A DNA stretch of 64,000 bases from Enterobacter ludwigii (GCA_023023105.1 CP083824.1:1798001-1862000); one strand, 5' to 3'; shown: positions 24,209-36,655, numbered from the stretch's first letter. The notes: generated by a model from the letters alone, not told the origin. Numbers and translations: made by a program.

Positions 24209-25548
24209 TGAAATCAGTTAAATATCGGCTTTCGCTGTCACTTTTTATCGCCATTCTGTTCACCGGGACGATTTCAGGTGCACTCACGTTTTTTCTGGCG
24301 CTCGATGAATCCCATGAATTACAGGACAATACGCTGAAACAGATTGCCGTGGTGCTGAAATACTCGTCAGGGAATGAGCGGATTCCTGAACAGATCGGCC
24401 GGAGCATGGAAGGGGATAACGAGGAAAAAATTTTGGTTGAATATCTTCCGCATAATGCCGCTCATGTACCCGCCTCAACGATGCATTTTGAATTATCCTC
24501 CACAGTGAGCGACGGATTCCTGGATGTGGAGTCAGGGAATAAACGCTACCGTATACTGATCACCCAGTATTCTCCCGAAGCAAAAGTCGTGGTCGGACAG
24601 CAATCCGATGTCCGGGACGATATTGCAATTGGCAGCGCTTTGCGTTCTTTGATCCCATTCCTCATTCTGTTTCCGGTGTTTATGTTAGTGGCCTGGTTCG
24701 TCGTCAGAAAAGCCTTTATACCGCTTCAACGTGTAGCCGAAGCTGTTTGCTCCCGTAATGACAACGACCTTACACCCGTCAGAGACAAAAACATTCCCGA
24801 TGAAATACAACCATTTATTATTAGTATAAACGATCTGCTGAGCAGAGTTGATGCGGCCATTCAGACGCAAAAACGTTTTATAGCCGATGCGGCACATGAG
24901 TTACGAACGCCTTTAACTGCACTTTCGCTTCAGGCAGAACGACTTTCTGCGTCAGAGATGTCTGAGGAGGCACGTCAGCGGCTCACGGTCCTTCAGACAG
25001 GTATCTCGCGTGAAAAAAGACTGCTTGAACAACTGCTTTCGCTGGCCCGCGAACAACAAAATGAGAACAAAGCTCATCACGACTCCGTTGATGTTGTTTC
25101 ACTGTTTCGCAGCGTAATTGAGACAATCCTGCCTCTTGCGACGGAAAAATATATCGACATTGGTATTCTGCAGTCCTCAGAAACTGAAGCCCTTCCGGTT
25201 ATTGTTACTGACAAAAATGCCCTTTATACCGCCATTAAAAACGTTACGGAGAACGCGGTACGGTTTACCCCTCCACGGGGACGTATTGATTTGTCAGCAG
25301 GACGGGAATGCGATTTTTTAGTTATTGAGGTCGAAGACAGCGGGCCCGGGATTTCAGAATCAGAAAGAGATAAGGTTTTCGGAGCATTTTATCGCGCAGA
25401 GGGAACTTCACAGCCGGGTTCAGGGCTGGGGTTATCGATTGTAAAAACCTGCGTTCAACGGCTGGGGGGAAGCATAGCACTCAAAACTTCCGCGCGTTTT
25501 GATACTGGTTTGCTTGTTCGCATTTGTATACCGTATAACCTGTGTTAG
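24205..25548 (+). CDS. Sensor histidine kinase (QseC-like), partner of the upstream regulator
   Basis: 447 residues. Two membrane helices (about 9-32 and 148-168) enclose a periplasmic sensor domain of about 115 residues. A HAMP-like linker follows, then the H-box FIADAAHELRTPLTAL with H231 and an ATPase domain with N-box (NVTENAVRF), DSGPGIS and GSGLGLSIV. The layout matches QseC/PmrB-type kinases. The signal is unknown; the periplasmic domain has no Cys pair or obvious acidic metal patch. It overlaps the response regulator by four bases. Confidence 0.92.
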   Translation: MMKSVKYRLSLSLFIAILFTGTISGALTFFLALDESHELQDNTLKQIAVVLKYSSGNERIPEQIGRSMEGDNEEKILVEYLPHNAAHVPASTMHFELSSTVSDGFLDVESGNKRYRILITQYSPEAKVVVGQQSDVRDDIAIGSALRSLIPFLILFPVFMLVAWFVVRKAFIPLQRVAEAVCSRNDNDLTPVRDKNIPDEIQPFIISINDLLSRVDAAIQTQKRFIADAAHELRTPLTALSLQAERLSASEMSEEARQRLTVLQTGISREKRLLEQLLSLAREQQNENKAHHDSVDVVSLFRSVIETILPLATEKYIDIGILQSSETEALPVIVTDKNALYTAIKNVTENAVRFTPPRGRIDLSAGRECDFLVIEVEDSGPGISESERDKVFGAFYRAEGTSQPGSGLGLSIVKTCVQRLGGSIALKTSARFDTGLLVRICIPYNLC

Positions 25549-25921
25549 CCGGAGATTCTTCATCCTTCCGGTTGCAATGTTACTTCCGGAAATGTTTCTT
25601 TCATCCGGGCCATACGCATAAAAAATGATAGTCATATGATTTTATGAAAACTACTTCACTTGCGACGTTAACCAGCTGTGGGTTCTGGCTTTTTTGCGCC
25701 TGCGGGCTTTTCCGTAAGGTACAACGTGACCAGCTCCCACTTTATTGACAAACAGTTAATGAAGCTTGCATCTGGATGTAAATTACCATGAATTTCCGCT
25801 TCTCGCTCATAGCAGAACCTCAGCGCCGCAGTTCGCACTGGATCTGTGCCGGTAACGGACGTTGCATTCCTGCGAATATTGCCTTAAGAGTTAATGTTCG
25901 ATTGTGATGAGGGCAAAAGCT
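25549..25921. other. Interval between the kinase and the SnoaL-like gene
   Basis: About 370 bases. I see no supported gene, RNA or strong terminator; it is presumably the end of the two-component unit and the promoter of the next gene. Confidence 0.35.
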
Positions 25922-26278
25922 ATGCTACTGGATACGTTAAAAAGACTCGAATGTTCTCTTCATGGCAGCAGGCGGAAAAATCGGGAATGGCTTGAACAGA
26001 TACTCCATGAGAGATTTAGCGAAATAACGCGTTCAGGCGTATTAGTTGATCGTGCACAGACTATTGAAGCCCTTCTGAGTGAAGATAGCGTCCCAGCTAT
26101 TATTAGTGGTGATTTCCGGCTTATCAGCGCTGGAGATAATTTCGCAATATTGCACTACAGAACTATCAATCCAGATGGTAGTCGTGCATCCCTTCGTTCT
26201 TCATGCTGGGAAACATCTGAGAACGGGCAATGGAAATTGGTATTCCATCAGGGAACACCTGAGGCACAGAGCGGGTAG
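25922..26278 (+). CDS. SnoaL/NTF2-like (DUF4440-type) protein
   Basis: 118 residues from ATG 25922, placed nine bases after GAGGG. The pattern is an N-terminal helix pair, RFSEITRSGVLVDRAQTIE, then beta strands GDFRLISAGDNFAILHYRT and SSCWETSENGQWKLVFHQGT. It is typical of the DUF4440/SnoaL-like cone fold used by small enzymes and stress proteins. The substrate is unknown. It converges on the SRAP gene. Confidence 0.7.
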   Translation: MLLDTLKRLECSLHGSRRKNREWLEQILHERFSEITRSGVLVDRAQTIEALLSEDSVPAIISGDFRLISAGDNFAILHYRTINPDGSRASLRSSCWETSENGQWKLVFHQGTPEAQSG

Positions 26279-26337
26279 GTGTCAAATATAACGTCTGCTC
26301 CTCGCTCATTTCAGACGCGTCTGGTCTCTTTTACTTT

Positions 26338-27009
26338 TCATTGTACCGCCTCGATTAGCTCCGGCCCCTGGTTCTTCACATTACCCACGGCGCGCGTCAC
26401 GGCGTGCCAGATAAATTTGTCAGCTGGCACAGCACCGTCTGCTGCTATCTCCTCAGCTTCTTTCCCGCCTATATCTTGGCGCATCCACTCCCGGGCGGCT
26501 TCTGGAGACAAAACAAGTGGCCGACGGTCGTGAATATCTACCAGACCTTTATCTGCTGCCGATGTCACAATGAGAAAACCTTCCGCATCATCGCCGCGTT
26601 CAAACGGTGTGCTGCCGATCGCCGCCATAAAAATCGGCTGGCCGTCTGCTCGGTGAATAAAATATGGCTGCTTCTTTTCGCCTTCCTTCTTCCACTCGAA
26701 CCATCCATCAGCAAAGCAGATTGCTCGGCCATACTGCCAGAGAGGCTTGAACATCCTGCTGGTGGCCGCCGTCTCGACCCGCGCGTTTATCAATGGTGCT
26801 TTATCCCACCACCCTGGCGCGTAAGACCACAGAACCGGATCAAGATGCAGCTGCTCGTCGCGTTCGCTCAGCAGCAGAACTTTGGTACCAGGCGCCACGT
26901 TGTACCGGCCAATAGGTTCCGGATCATACGCAATGTCACGATCGGCTTCATCGGCCAGGTAAGCCAGATATTCTTCACGAGTTTGGGCTTGTGCAAAACG
27001 TCCACACAT
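26338..27009 (-). CDS. yedK: SRAP protein, YedK/HMCES-type abasic-site shield
   Basis: 223 residues. Cys 2 in MCGRF forms a thiazolidine crosslink to abasic sites in single-stranded DNA after Met removal. N in RYNVAPG, Glu in ADGWFEWKK and His in WHAVTRAVG complete the SRAP active site. The protein shields abasic sites at stalled forks, a substitute for error-prone bypass by UmuDC-type polymerases. E. coli yedK lies elsewhere on the map, so this copy next to a prophage with umuDC is probably accessory. It is divergent from purB by about 400 bases. Confidence 0.93.
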   Translation of the reverse strand: MCGRFAQAQTREEYLAYLADEADRDIAYDPEPIGRYNVAPGTKVLLLSERDEQLHLDPVLWSYAPGWWDKAPLINARVETAATSRMFKPLWQYGRAICFADGWFEWKKEGEKKQPYFIHRADGQPIFMAAIGSTPFERGDDAEGFLIVTSAADKGLVDIHDRRPLVLSPEAAREWMRQDIGGKEAEEIAADGAVPADKFIWHAVTRAVGNVKNQGPELIEAVQ

Positions 27010-27406
27010 AGAAACCTCCAGTCAGTCAGACTGAAAGTATAAGGCAGCTAGAAAAAGTAGCGCGCTGGTTAAGTCTTACAAACGGATTCGGGGCGATTAT
27101 GCTGATGAGCATGGAGTGCGTAAAGCGGTGTGTTACGAAATTGGAAGGAGCTACGCAAAAGAGGGGGATTTTGGGGGCAAAATCGTGCCAGGGGCATGAT
27201 TTGGGGCGATAAAATGACCATTATTGTCCGATAATGTCCGCACTGTAATAGCTATAAGCTACTGATTAATATATAAGTTGTTGTTTTAATGTTGGTTGTG
27301 TTTTTCGCTAAGTAGTCTAACGCTGATTATGTTGTTGTGGGGATAAACATTTAGTAAACCGGGGGAAAGCAACCCTCTTTCCGGGCGGAAAGAGGGTAGA
27401 GGGCCT
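27010..27406. other. Junction interval between accessory block and purB
   Basis: About 400 bases holding the SRAP promoter region and the purB terminator. A plus-strand frame without a start codon (about 27,030-27,198) encodes protein-like sequence ending YEIGRSYAKEGDFGGKIV; I do not recognise it, and it may be a gene remnant. The host-prophage boundary (attachment site) may lie here, but no integrase or direct repeat is visible to prove it. Confidence 0.35.
27373..27396 (-). terminator. Terminator of the hflD-purB unit
   Basis: CCCTCTTTCC (27373-27382) pairs with GGAAAGAGGG (27387-27396) just after the purB stop, read on the minus strand. Confidence 0.75.
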
Positions 27407-29426
<2,020 letters not shown>

Positions 29427-29453
29427 ACGGTCTCCTTTATGTGTGCAATCGTG

Positions 29454-30566
29454 TTAAACAGCGGTCAGCGGCAGGCGCTGTTCAATGATCCCGCCACCCA
29501 GGCAGATTTCGCCGCTATAGAAAACAGCAGACTGACCCGGGGTGACAGCAGCAACAGGCTCGTCGAATCGCACGTCAATGCGATCGTCATCGAGCGCAGT
29601 AACAGTGCAAGGAATATCGGTCTGACGGTAGCGCGTTTTCACCGTGCAGCGCAGCGTGCCTTTCAGCGGTTCGCGATCGACCCAGTGCAGCTGTTGCGCG
29701 ATCAGGCCAACGGACATCAGACGCGGGTGGTCGTGACCCTGAGCGACAACCAGAATATTGTTTTCGACATCTTTGTCGACCACGTACCACGGATCTTCGC
29801 TACCTTCTTTCGTCCCGCCGATACCCAGGCCTTTACGTTGGCCTAAGGTGTGGTACATCAGCCCCTGATGCTGGCCAATCTCTTCCCCGTCGACGGTAAC
29901 AATTTTACCTGGCTGCGCAGGCAGGTAACGCCCCAGGAAATCGCGGAATTTGCGCTCGCCGATGAAGCAGATACCGGTAGAGTCTTTTTTCTTCGCGGTG
30001 ATCAGGTCCAGCTCTTCGGCGATTTTACGCACCTGCGGCTTTTCCAGCTCGCCGACCGGGAACAGGCTCTGGGCGATTTGCTCGTGGCTCAGCGTATAGA
30101 GGAAGTAACTTTGATCTTTGTTACCGTCCAGGCCGCGCAGCAGCTGGCTTTTGCCATTCACATCGGCACGACGCACGTAGTGACCGGTCGCAATGAAGTC
30201 TGCGCCCAGATCTTCCGCCGCGAATTCCAGGAAGGCTTTAAATTTGATCTCTTTGTTGCACAGAATATCCGGGTTTGGCGTACGGCCTGCTTTGTACTCT
30301 TCCAGGAACAGTTCAAAAACGTTGTCCCAGTATTCTGCGGCAAAGTTAACGGTGTGCAGTTCAATGCCGAGCTTGTCGCATACGGCCTGCGCATCGGCGA
30401 GATCCGCAGCGGCAGTGCAGTATTCCTCGCCATCATCTTCCTCCCAGTTCTTCATGAACAGGCCCTCCACCTTATAGCCCTGTTGTTGTAACAGGTAGGC
30501 GGAAACGGAGGAATCGACACCGCCGGACATGCCGACGATTACTTTTTTCTGGCTGTTATCTGACAT
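29454..30566 (-). CDS. mnmA: tRNA-specific 2-thiouridylase MnmA
   Basis: 370 residues from ATG 30566 ([20 protein letters not shown]). It activates U34 of the Lys, Glu and Gln tRNAs by adenylation and inserts sulphur delivered by the TusBCD-E relay. Visible elements are the PP-loop GMSGGVDSS, catalytic Cys in [13 protein letters not shown] and the persulphide-bearing Cys in [11 protein letters not shown] much longer frame upstream overlaps nudJ and is not used. Confidence 0.97.
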   Translation of the reverse strand: MSDNSQKKVIVGMSGGVDSSVSAYLLQQQGYKVEGLFMKNWEEDDGEEYCTAAADLADAQAVCDKLGIELHTVNFAAEYWDNVFELFLEEYKAGRTPNPDILCNKEIKFKAFLEFAAEDLGADFIATGHYVRRADVNGKSQLLRGLDGNKDQSYFLYTLSHEQIAQSLFPVGELEKPQVRKIAEELDLITAKKKDSTGICFIGERKFRDFLGRYLPAQPGKIVTVDGEEIGQHQGLMYHTLGQRKGLGIGGTKEGSEDPWYVVDKDVENNILVVAQGHDHPRLMSVGLIAQQLHWVDREPLKGTLRCTVKTRYRQTDIPCTVTALDDDRIDVRFDEPVAAVTPGQSAVFYSGEICLGGGIIEQRLPLTAV

Positions 30567-30606
30567 GGAATACTCACGACATTGAACTTCAAGGCGGCGT
30601 ATTCTA

Positions 30607-31080
30607 TCACGCCCCCCCACCATTGACACCCTCTGTAAACGGCCAGTTAAATTCTCCGATAACATCCAGCGGTAAGCGGCCAGAAGACTGCCAGCAGCGA
30701 ATGCTTTCCGCAACCAGCGGCGAGCGCAGGTTTGGCGCGTTCAGGATCTCGTCAGCAGTGACCCACAGGCAGCGGTCGATATCATCATCCTGCGGCTCTG
30801 TGGCGCACATTTCGTTAAGCTCAACGGCGAATAAAAAGCGCAGGAAAGGCGTGTGGTCAGGCGCTATCCACTGGTGCAGGCGGATGAAGTGCTGAGGTTC
30901 GGCATGGACCCCCGTCTCTTCCCACAGCTCGCGTTTTGCGGCCTGCAGCAGCGTTTCGTTTTCTTCGAGGTGTCCTGCGGGTTGGTTCCATAAGGCTTTG
31001 CCGCCAATCGTCTCTTCGACGACCAGGAATTTACCTTGCGCGTGAACGACACAGGCGACAGTGACATGAGGTTTGAACAT
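30607..31080 (-). CDS. nudJ: Nudix phosphatase NudJ
   Basis: 157 residues. The Nudix box runs [20 protein letters not shown] and on through TG, with the metal-binding Glu residues in RELWEE. E. coli NudJ hydrolyses nucleoside tri- and diphosphates and the thiamine precursor HMP-PP. It stands between rluE and mnmA in the conserved order. The C-terminus, [10 protein letters not shown], is typical. Confidence 0.95.
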   Translation of the reverse strand: MFKPHVTVACVVHAQGKFLVVEETIGGKALWNQPAGHLEENETLLQAAKRELWEETGVHAEPQHFIRLHQWIAPDHTPFLRFLFAVELNEMCATEPQDDDIDRCLWVTADEILNAPNLRSPLVAESIRCWQSSGRLPLDVIGEFNWPFTEGVNGGGA

Positions 31081-31089
31081 AGTGACTCC

Positions 31090-31743
31090 TTAGGAGGTAG
31101 CGTCCCGCCATTCACCGTTAGCCAGGCTCTCCAGCGTGTAGTTGCCCATGGCGTAGCGAATCAGGCGCAGGGTAGGGAAGCCAACGTGTGCGGTCATGCG
31201 CCGAACCTGACGGTTTCGGCCTTCATAAAGGGTAATTTTGAGCCAGCTTGTCGGAATGGATTTGCGTTCGCGGATGGGCGGGTTACGCGGCCACAGCCAC
31301 TCCGGTTCATTCACGCGTTCAATACCTGCCGGCAAAGTTGGACCGTCATTCAGCGTGACGCCGCTGCGTAATGTTGCCAGCGTCTCTTCATCCGGTTCAC
31401 CTTCTACCTGTACGAAGTAAATTTTACCCGTGCGCTTCCCCGGCTGCGTAAGCTTCGCCTGTAGGGCTCCGTCGTTAGTTAAGACCAGTAGGCCTTCGCT
31501 GTCACGGTCCAGACGCCCGGCAGCATAAACGCCCTGGACTGGAATGTAATCCTTAAGCGTGCTGCGCCCGGCTTCATCAGTGAATTGCGGCAAAACATCG
31601 TAGGGTTTATTGAACAAAATAACCCGCTTCGGCTGGCTTTCTTGCGGTCTTCTGGCGGCTTGTCGCGAGCTGAATCGCTCAACCCGGTGTTTTGTAAAAG
31701 AAGTTTTCTTCATGGTATTTTCAGGCTCTATCAATTGCCGCAT
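31090..31743 (-). CDS. rluE: 23S rRNA pseudouridine(2457) synthase RluE
   Basis: 217 residues, the E. coli length. It is an RsuA-family pseudouridine synthase acting on U2457 of 23S rRNA. The catalytic Asp is in [18 protein letters not shown], and the RQVRRM motif is near the C-terminus. The basic N-terminal 35 residues probably contact RNA. ATG 31743 is used; an internal ATG ten codons later is possible. It is divergent from icd. Confidence 0.94.
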   Translation of the reverse strand: MRQLIEPENTMKKTSFTKHRVERFSSRQAARRPQESQPKRVILFNKPYDVLPQFTDEAGRSTLKDYIPVQGVYAAGRLDRDSEGLLVLTNDGALQAKLTQPGKRTGKIYFVQVEGEPDEETLATLRSGVTLNDGPTLPAGIERVNEPEWLWPRNPPIRERKSIPTSWLKITLYEGRNRQVRRMTAHVGFPTLRLIRYAMGNYTLESLANGEWRDATS

Positions 31744-31860
31744 TATAGCCTAATAACGAAGACCTTTCATGGCGTCGGACAATCAGGTACTATCGAAGGG
31801 CTCATTACAATTTATTAACATAAGATCAGTAACAACCAGAAGCGCTCGAAGGAGAGGTTA

Positions 31861-33111
31861 ATGGAAAGCAAAGTAGTTGTTCCGGCGGAAGGTAAAAAGA
31901 TCACCCTGCAAAACGGCAAGATTAACGTTCCTCACAATCCGATTATCCCGTTCATCGAAGGTGACGGTATCGGTGTAGACGTTACCCCGGCAATGCTGAA
32001 AGTGGTTGATGCCGCTGTTGAGAAAGCCTACAAAGGCGAGCGTAAAATTTCCTGGATGGAAATTTACACCGGTGAAAAATCTACTCAAGTTTATGGCCAG
32101 GACGTCTGGCTGCCAGCGGAGACGCTGGACCTGATCCGCGACTACCGCGTTGCTATTAAAGGCCCACTGACTACACCTGTCGGTGGCGGTATCCGTTCTC
32201 TGAACGTTGCACTGCGTCAGGAGCTGGACCTGTACGTGTGTCTGCGTCCGGTTCGTTACTACCAGGGCACCCCAAGCCCGGTTAAGCACCCTGAACTGAC
32301 CGACATGGTTATCTTCCGCGAAAACGCAGAAGACATCTACGCAGGTATCGAATGGAAAGCTGACTCTGCAGACGCAGAAAAAGTGATTAAATTCCTGCGC
32401 GATGAGATGGGCGTGAAGAAAATTCGCTTCCCTGAACATTGCGGTATCGGCATCAAGCCGTGCTCCGAAGAAGGCACCAAGCGTCTGGTACGTGCGGCCA
32501 TCGAGTACGCCATCACCAACGACCGTGACTCTGTGACCCTGGTTCACAAAGGCAACATCATGAAGTTCACCGAAGGCGCGTTCAAAGACTGGGGTTACCA
32601 GTTGGCGAAAGAAGAGTTCGGTGGTGAGCTGATTGACGGCGGCCCGTGGCAGAAAATCAAGAACCCGAACACTGGCAAAGAGATCATCATTAAAGATGTG
32701 ATCGCCGATGCGTTCCTGCAGCAAATCCTGCTGCGTCCTGCTGAATACGACGTGATCGCCTGTATGAACCTGAACGGTGACTACATTTCTGATGCCCTGG
32801 CGGCACAGGTTGGCGGTATCGGTATTGCCCCGGGCGCGAACATCGGTGACGAGTGCGCCCTGTTCGAAGCGACCCACGGTACTGCACCAAAATATGCAGG
32901 CCAGGACAAAGTGAACCCAGGCTCTATCATCCTGTCCGCAGAAATGATGCTGCGCCATATGGAATGGTTCGAAGCCGCAGACCTGATCGTTAAAGGCATG
33001 GAAGGCGCTATCGCTGCCAAGACCGTGACCTATGATTTCGAACGTCTGATGGACGGCGCTAAGCTGCTGAAATGTTCAGAGTTTGGTGACGCGATTATCG
33101 CGAACATGTAA
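31861..33111 (+). CDS. icd: NADP-dependent isocitrate dehydrogenase
   Basis: 416 residues, nearly identical to E. coli Icd. It oxidises isocitrate to 2-oxoglutarate in the TCA cycle. The phosphorylation Ser of the AceK switch is in [13 protein letters not shown] (about 113), and substrate Arg residues follow in ALRQELDL and CLRPVR. The 3' end of icd is the attachment site of phage 21 and e14 in E. coli. Here the gene ends normally, and no prophage lies beside it, although the lysis genes at 7.1-8.4 kb are phage-21-like. Confidence 0.98.
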   Translation: MESKVVVPAEGKKITLQNGKINVPHNPIIPFIEGDGIGVDVTPAMLKVVDAAVEKAYKGERKISWMEIYTGEKSTQVYGQDVWLPAETLDLIRDYRVAIKGPLTTPVGGGIRSLNVALRQELDLYVCLRPVRYYQGTPSPVKHPELTDMVIFRENAEDIYAGIEWKADSADAEKVIKFLRDEMGVKKIRFPEHCGIGIKPCSEEGTKRLVRAAIEYAITNDRDSVTLVHKGNIMKFTEGAFKDWGYQLAKEEFGGELIDGGPWQKIKNPNTGKEIIIKDVIADAFLQQILLRPAEYDVIACMNLNGDYISDALAAQVGGIGIAPGANIGDECALFEATHGTAPKYAGQDKVNPGSIILSAEMMLRHMEWFEAADLIVKGMEGAIAAKTVTYDFERLMDGAKLLKCSEFGDAIIANM

Positions 33112-33135
33112 TCCAGATTCTGGGTTAAACAAGAG

Positions 33136-33163
33136 CGGGGGCCTGAGGGTTCCCGTTTTTTTT
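33136..33163 (+). terminator. icd terminator
   Basis: A G-rich arm (CGGGGGCC) pairs with GGTTCCCG and is followed by TTTTTTTT, 25 bases after the icd stop. Confidence 0.85.
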
Positions 33164-33188
33164 ACCTCTGCCTGCAGGAGACAACACG

Positions 33189-33536
33189 ATGTTAGCCACT
33201 GTCCTTATCGCTGTCGTTGCATTCATCCATCTCTACATTCTTGTGCTGGAAATGTTTCTGTGGAACACCGAAACAGGGCACAAGGCTTTTAATCTGCGTC
33301 CCGATTTTGCGCGCGACACCCGCGTGCTGGCCGCAAATCAGGGGCTGTATAACGGTTTTCTGGCGGCTGGTCTGCTCTGGAGCCTCTGGCTCGGTGAAAA
33401 GGGCGTTCATGTGGCCATCTTCTTCCTGACCTGCGTGTTGATCGCCGGGCTCTTTGGCGCAGCCACCGCCAGCCGAAAAATTTTGTATGTACAGGCCGTG
33501 CCCGCTCTCGCTGCGCTGCTTGCGTTACTCATCTGA
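33189..33536 (+). CDS. DUF1304 membrane protein
   Basis: 115 residues with four hydrophobic helices (about 2-22, 55-70, 74-90, 96-113) and the conserved EMFLWNTE ... NLRPDFARDT ... ANQGLYNGFLAAGL pattern of DUF1304. The function of the family is unknown; some members are annotated near stress or transport genes. A ribosome site (CAGGAG) precedes ATG. It is absent beside icd in E. coli K-12. Confidence 0.85.
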   Translation: MLATVLIAVVAFIHLYILVLEMFLWNTETGHKAFNLRPDFARDTRVLAANQGLYNGFLAAGLLWSLWLGEKGVHVAIFFLTCVLIAGLFGAATASRKILYVQAVPALAALLALLI

Positions 33537-33610
33537 AGCAATGCTTTGGTTGAGGTAAGGCGTCCGATATACTGATGGCTTTACCCTTACAGGTTAGCAA
33601 CGAGATAGTT

Positions 33611-33856
33611 ATGAATAACGATATCCCACTGAAATATTATGATATTGCCGATGAGTACGCGACGGAAGCCGCAGAGCAGGTCGCTGAATCAGAGCTCGAT
33701 GCGCTGGCACATTATTTCCAGCTGCTGCTCACCCGTTTATCAAATAACGAGGAGATCAGCGAGGAAGCCCAGCAGGAGATGGCCACTGAGGCCGGGATCC
33801 GTGCTTCCCGCATTGATGATATTGCGAATTTCCTCAATCAGTGGGGGAATGAATAG
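33611..33856 (+). CDS. ymjA: YmjA (DUF2543) protein
   Basis: 81 residues from ATG 33611 ([20 protein letters not shown]), the same length as E. coli YmjA. It is acidic and helical with no signal or membrane segment. Function unknown. In E. coli the gene sits near puuP, so its place next to icd is a map difference. An upstream start at 33575 would add 12 residues outside the family. Confidence 0.9.
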   Translation: MNNDIPLKYYDIADEYATEAAEQVAESELDALAHYFQLLLTRLSNNEEISEEAQQEMATEAGIRASRIDDIANFLNQWGNE

Positions 33857-35230
33857 TCTTCCTCAAAAGCCATTATGCTGATGCTTTGCTATGCAGCTCA
33901 GCATCACGCTATCAGACCACATGCATTTTTTACGCAGAATATGTGAAGCGGGGGCGTCGATAAACAACGCGAAAATAACGGTCAGACAGAAAAGTACCAC
34001 TGGTAATAGTAAGGATAATTTCACGTTTTTAACCAAAATAAGAGTGTGCTTCAGGGTAATCTACCGTCTGATTGTTACAACTATATGTTTTTGGGCGAGG
34101 AATGAAAATGCCTGATCCGAAAAAACATGGGCACGCCAGACATCAGTGGCTACCGCGCGACTCCGACAAGTTTCTGCGCCAGCTCACTGCGGGTCAGTGA
34201 TTTTGAGAAATACCATCCCTGAACCAGGGCATCGGGATATCTGTCGGCAATAAAACGATATTGTATTTCATTCTCTACCCCTTCAAAAACAAGGGATTTG
34301 TTCAGTCGGGCAAGGGCATCACTAAAAATAACAAAGATGTTCTGCTTATAATGTTCACTGATGCCATCGACCAGCGATTTGTCGATTTTGATTTCATCAT
34401 ATTCCAGAAGTGACAGTCTGGCCAGATTTGAATTTTGCACACCAAAATCATCTATTGATACCTTTATGCCAAGAGATTTTAATTCCCGACAGAATTCTTC
34501 AAGAATATCTACAGTGGAAACGGCCTTTTCAGAGAGTTCGATTTTTATCAAGGAGAGTGGAATGCGATGAATTAAACACGCGCGACGTAAGATAGCAATG
34601 AATTGCCCGTCTTCGATTTCCGTTCGGCCAACGTTGAGTGAGACGACCAGTTGATGTTTTGTTGCAAGTGGTGCAATTTCTAAAAGGGATTTTTCGATAA
34701 TATTAATGTAATATTTTCTATACAGGCCAATCTTCTTGATTAATGGAATAAAAAGCTCCGGGGAGACATCACCGTGTTTTTGATCGTGCCATCTCGACAG
34801 AACCTCAATGCCCACTATTTTTTTATCCTGAATTCGAATGATTGGCTGATATTTAACACTGATGGTATTGGTGATGACAGCCTTGACCAGCGTTCGTTCG
34901 AGAGAAAAACGGTCTTCATAAATGCGGAAGAAAAAGAACGTTATCGCTACCCAGATAAAATACAAAATGACCACAAGAAACGTAAACACAACGGGAGATA
35001 GCGAAGCAAGCCCTGCGTTGTGATGTTTCACAATGACGCATAAATCCCAGAAAGCGCTGCACTGCGTGAGGGTGATGGTAAACAATGTCGAATGCAGCAA
35101 GTCCTGTTGCTTAAACGCAGGGGTGGTCGAAAAGAATGTTCTGCCAAAGTCTTTGGTGGTTGCACTCAGAGAGTAGGTAATGGTGCCAACTTACTGATTT
35201 AGTGTATGATGGTGTTTTTGAGGTGCTCCA

Positions 35231-35506
35231 GTGGCTTCTGTTTCTATCAGCTGTCCCTCCTGTTCAGCTACTGAAGGCGTGGTGCGTAACGGTAAAAGTA
35301 CTGCCGGACATCAGCGCTATCTCTGCTCTCACTGCCGTAAAACATGGCAGCTACAGTTCACTTACACCGCTTCTCAACCCGGTACGCATCAGAAAATCAT
35401 TGATATGGCCATGAATGGCGTCGGATGTCGCGCCAGTGCACGCATTATGGGCGTTGGCCTCAACACGATTTTACGACACTTAAAAAACTCAGGCCGCAGT
35501 CGGTAA
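35231..35506 (+). CDS. insA: IS1 protein InsA (copy 2)
   Basis: 91 residues, identical to InsA of copy 1. It has the zinc finger CPSC/CSHC and is the repressor and N-terminal part of the transposase. Confidence 0.95.
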   Translation: MASVSISCPSCSATEGVVRNGKSTAGHQRYLCSHCRKTWQLQFTYTASQPGTHQKIIDMAMNGVGCRASARIMGVGLNTILRHLKNSGRSR

Positions 35507-35928
35507 ACTCACGCATACAACCGGGCAGTGACGTCATTGTTTGCGCGGAAATGGACGAACAGTGGGGTTACGTCGGCGCTAAATCACGCCAGCGCTGGTT
35601 GTTTTACGCGTATGACAGGATACGGAGGACGGTTGTGGCGCACGTATTCGGTGAACGCACGTTGGCCACGCTGGAGCGTCTTCTGGGCCTGCTGTCGGCC
35701 TTTGAGGTCGTGGTATGGATGACGGATGGCTGGCCGCTGTATGAATCACGCCTGAAGGGAGAACTGCACGTTATCAGCAAGCGATATACGCAGCGCATTG
35801 AGCGGCATAACCTGAATCTGAGGCAGCATCTGGCAAGGCTGGGCAGGAAGTCACTGTCGTTCTCAAAATCGGTGGAGCTGCATGACAAAGTCATCGGGCA
35901 TTATCTGAACATAAAACACTATCAGTAA
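35425..35928 (+). CDS. insB: IS1 transposase part InsB (copy 2)
   Basis: 167 residues, identical to InsB of copy 1. It is expressed as the InsAB' frameshift fusion. Confidence 0.95.
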   Translation: MSRQCTHYGRWPQHDFTTLKKLRPQSVNSRIQPGSDVIVCAEMDEQWGYVGAKSRQRWLFYAYDRIRRTVVAHVFGERTLATLERLLGLLSAFEVVVWMTDGWPLYESRLKGELHVISKRYTQRIERHNLNLRQHLARLGRKSLSFSKSVELHDKVIGHYLNIKHYQ

Positions 35929-36655
35929 GTTGGAGTCATTACCAGAGAGTAACTCGCTGTAACCGGAGAGAATTTATCGTAAGCGTAGCGGGAGGTGAAG
36001 ATAATAATGTTATGATAAATTGCCGCGTTACCTGTAAAAAACTCTTTTTTGTCAAACTGGGCCAGAAGAAAGCCCCTTGGGGTTTTATGCAGTTCTGCAG
36101 GAAGTGCAACAGGAGTAGCGAGTTTACCCCAAAAAGCAGTACAGACTATTTTTCCTTTCTCTATGAATCCGACGTCACCAAAATAGAGACTGTCGAGTTT
36201 TATTTGCCTGTAACTATCAAGACTGGTTTTATCACATCCCTGTGTAGTGATGCTTTTGAGAGCCAGCGCCACGTTTTGGGACAGGTCTTCTGAATATTGT
36301 AAAAGCGTATGGGAAATCTCAAGCTGTTTGCTCTTCTGCTGGCTAACGATAACCGCATTGACCGCATAAAGAGACAGGACGACCAGAAGTGTTGAAATGA
36401 TAGCAACAGCAATGATCTTTTTCATTTTCCCGTTATCCTGTCTGCTCCCTCATTTTACAAATCCTAACACAGACAGGACCAGGCACAAGCCTGATAGTCA
36501 CGCCCGTTGATCACATTCAGAACGATAACTCATGCAAAAGCATCAGTTTTTTAAGATAGCTTTTGACTAAGCTATTTTTAATGCTATATGCAACGCTGAG
36601 TTAAACATAGCGCCTTTTTCAGGAACCCTACTTGTTTTTCTGGTAAGGAAAAATC

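Larger units (their letters stand above)
35176..35943 (+). mobile_element. IS1, copy 2 (768 bp)
   Basis: A complete IS1 with GGTAATG ends and an 8-bp duplication AGAGAGTA (35168-35175 and 35944-35951; a ninth shared C is ambiguous with the IS end). It is inverted relative to copy 1, with identical proteins. It interrupts the CSS-EAL gene. Confidence 0.96.
34150..36425 (-). pseudogene. CSS-EAL cyclic-di-GMP phosphodiesterase-like protein, split by IS1
   Basis: The minus-strand ATG at 36425 starts an inner-membrane protein with a helix (about 5-25), a periplasmic CSS-type redox domain (Cys in TTQGCD and KIVCTAFWG), a second helix and a cytoplasmic EAL domain ending at 34150. IS1 copy 2 splits it. 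Removing IS1 with one duplication gives one uninterrupted frame of about 499 residues (reading SYSLSATTKDFGRTFFSTTP across the join). The EAL part is unusual: EVLSRW replaces EAL, DDFGVQNSN lacks the GTGYS loop and FEGVEN replaces AEGVET. So it was probably non-catalytic even before the IS1 insertion. Confidence 0.85.

Noticed and set aside
23540..25548. The two-component genes as phoPQ, given the place next to purB
   Set aside because: The regulator is of the QseB/PmrA type, and the kinase sensor domain lacks the acidic PhoQ patch; orientation is also opposite to phoPQ in E. coli.
31858..32958. 366-residue minus-strand ORF opposite icd
   Set aside because: A long shadow frame caused by the strong codon bias of icd; no family and no ribosome site.
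31861..33111. icd as the attachment site of this prophage, because the lysis genes are phage-21-like
   Set aside because: icd is complete, has its normal terminator, and no prophage gene or duplicated 3' end lies next to it; the prophage is on the far side of purB.
33891..34115. 74-residue plus-strand ORF between ymjA and the EAL gene
   Set aside because: No ribosome site, and its composition is basic and irregular; it is probably non-coding.
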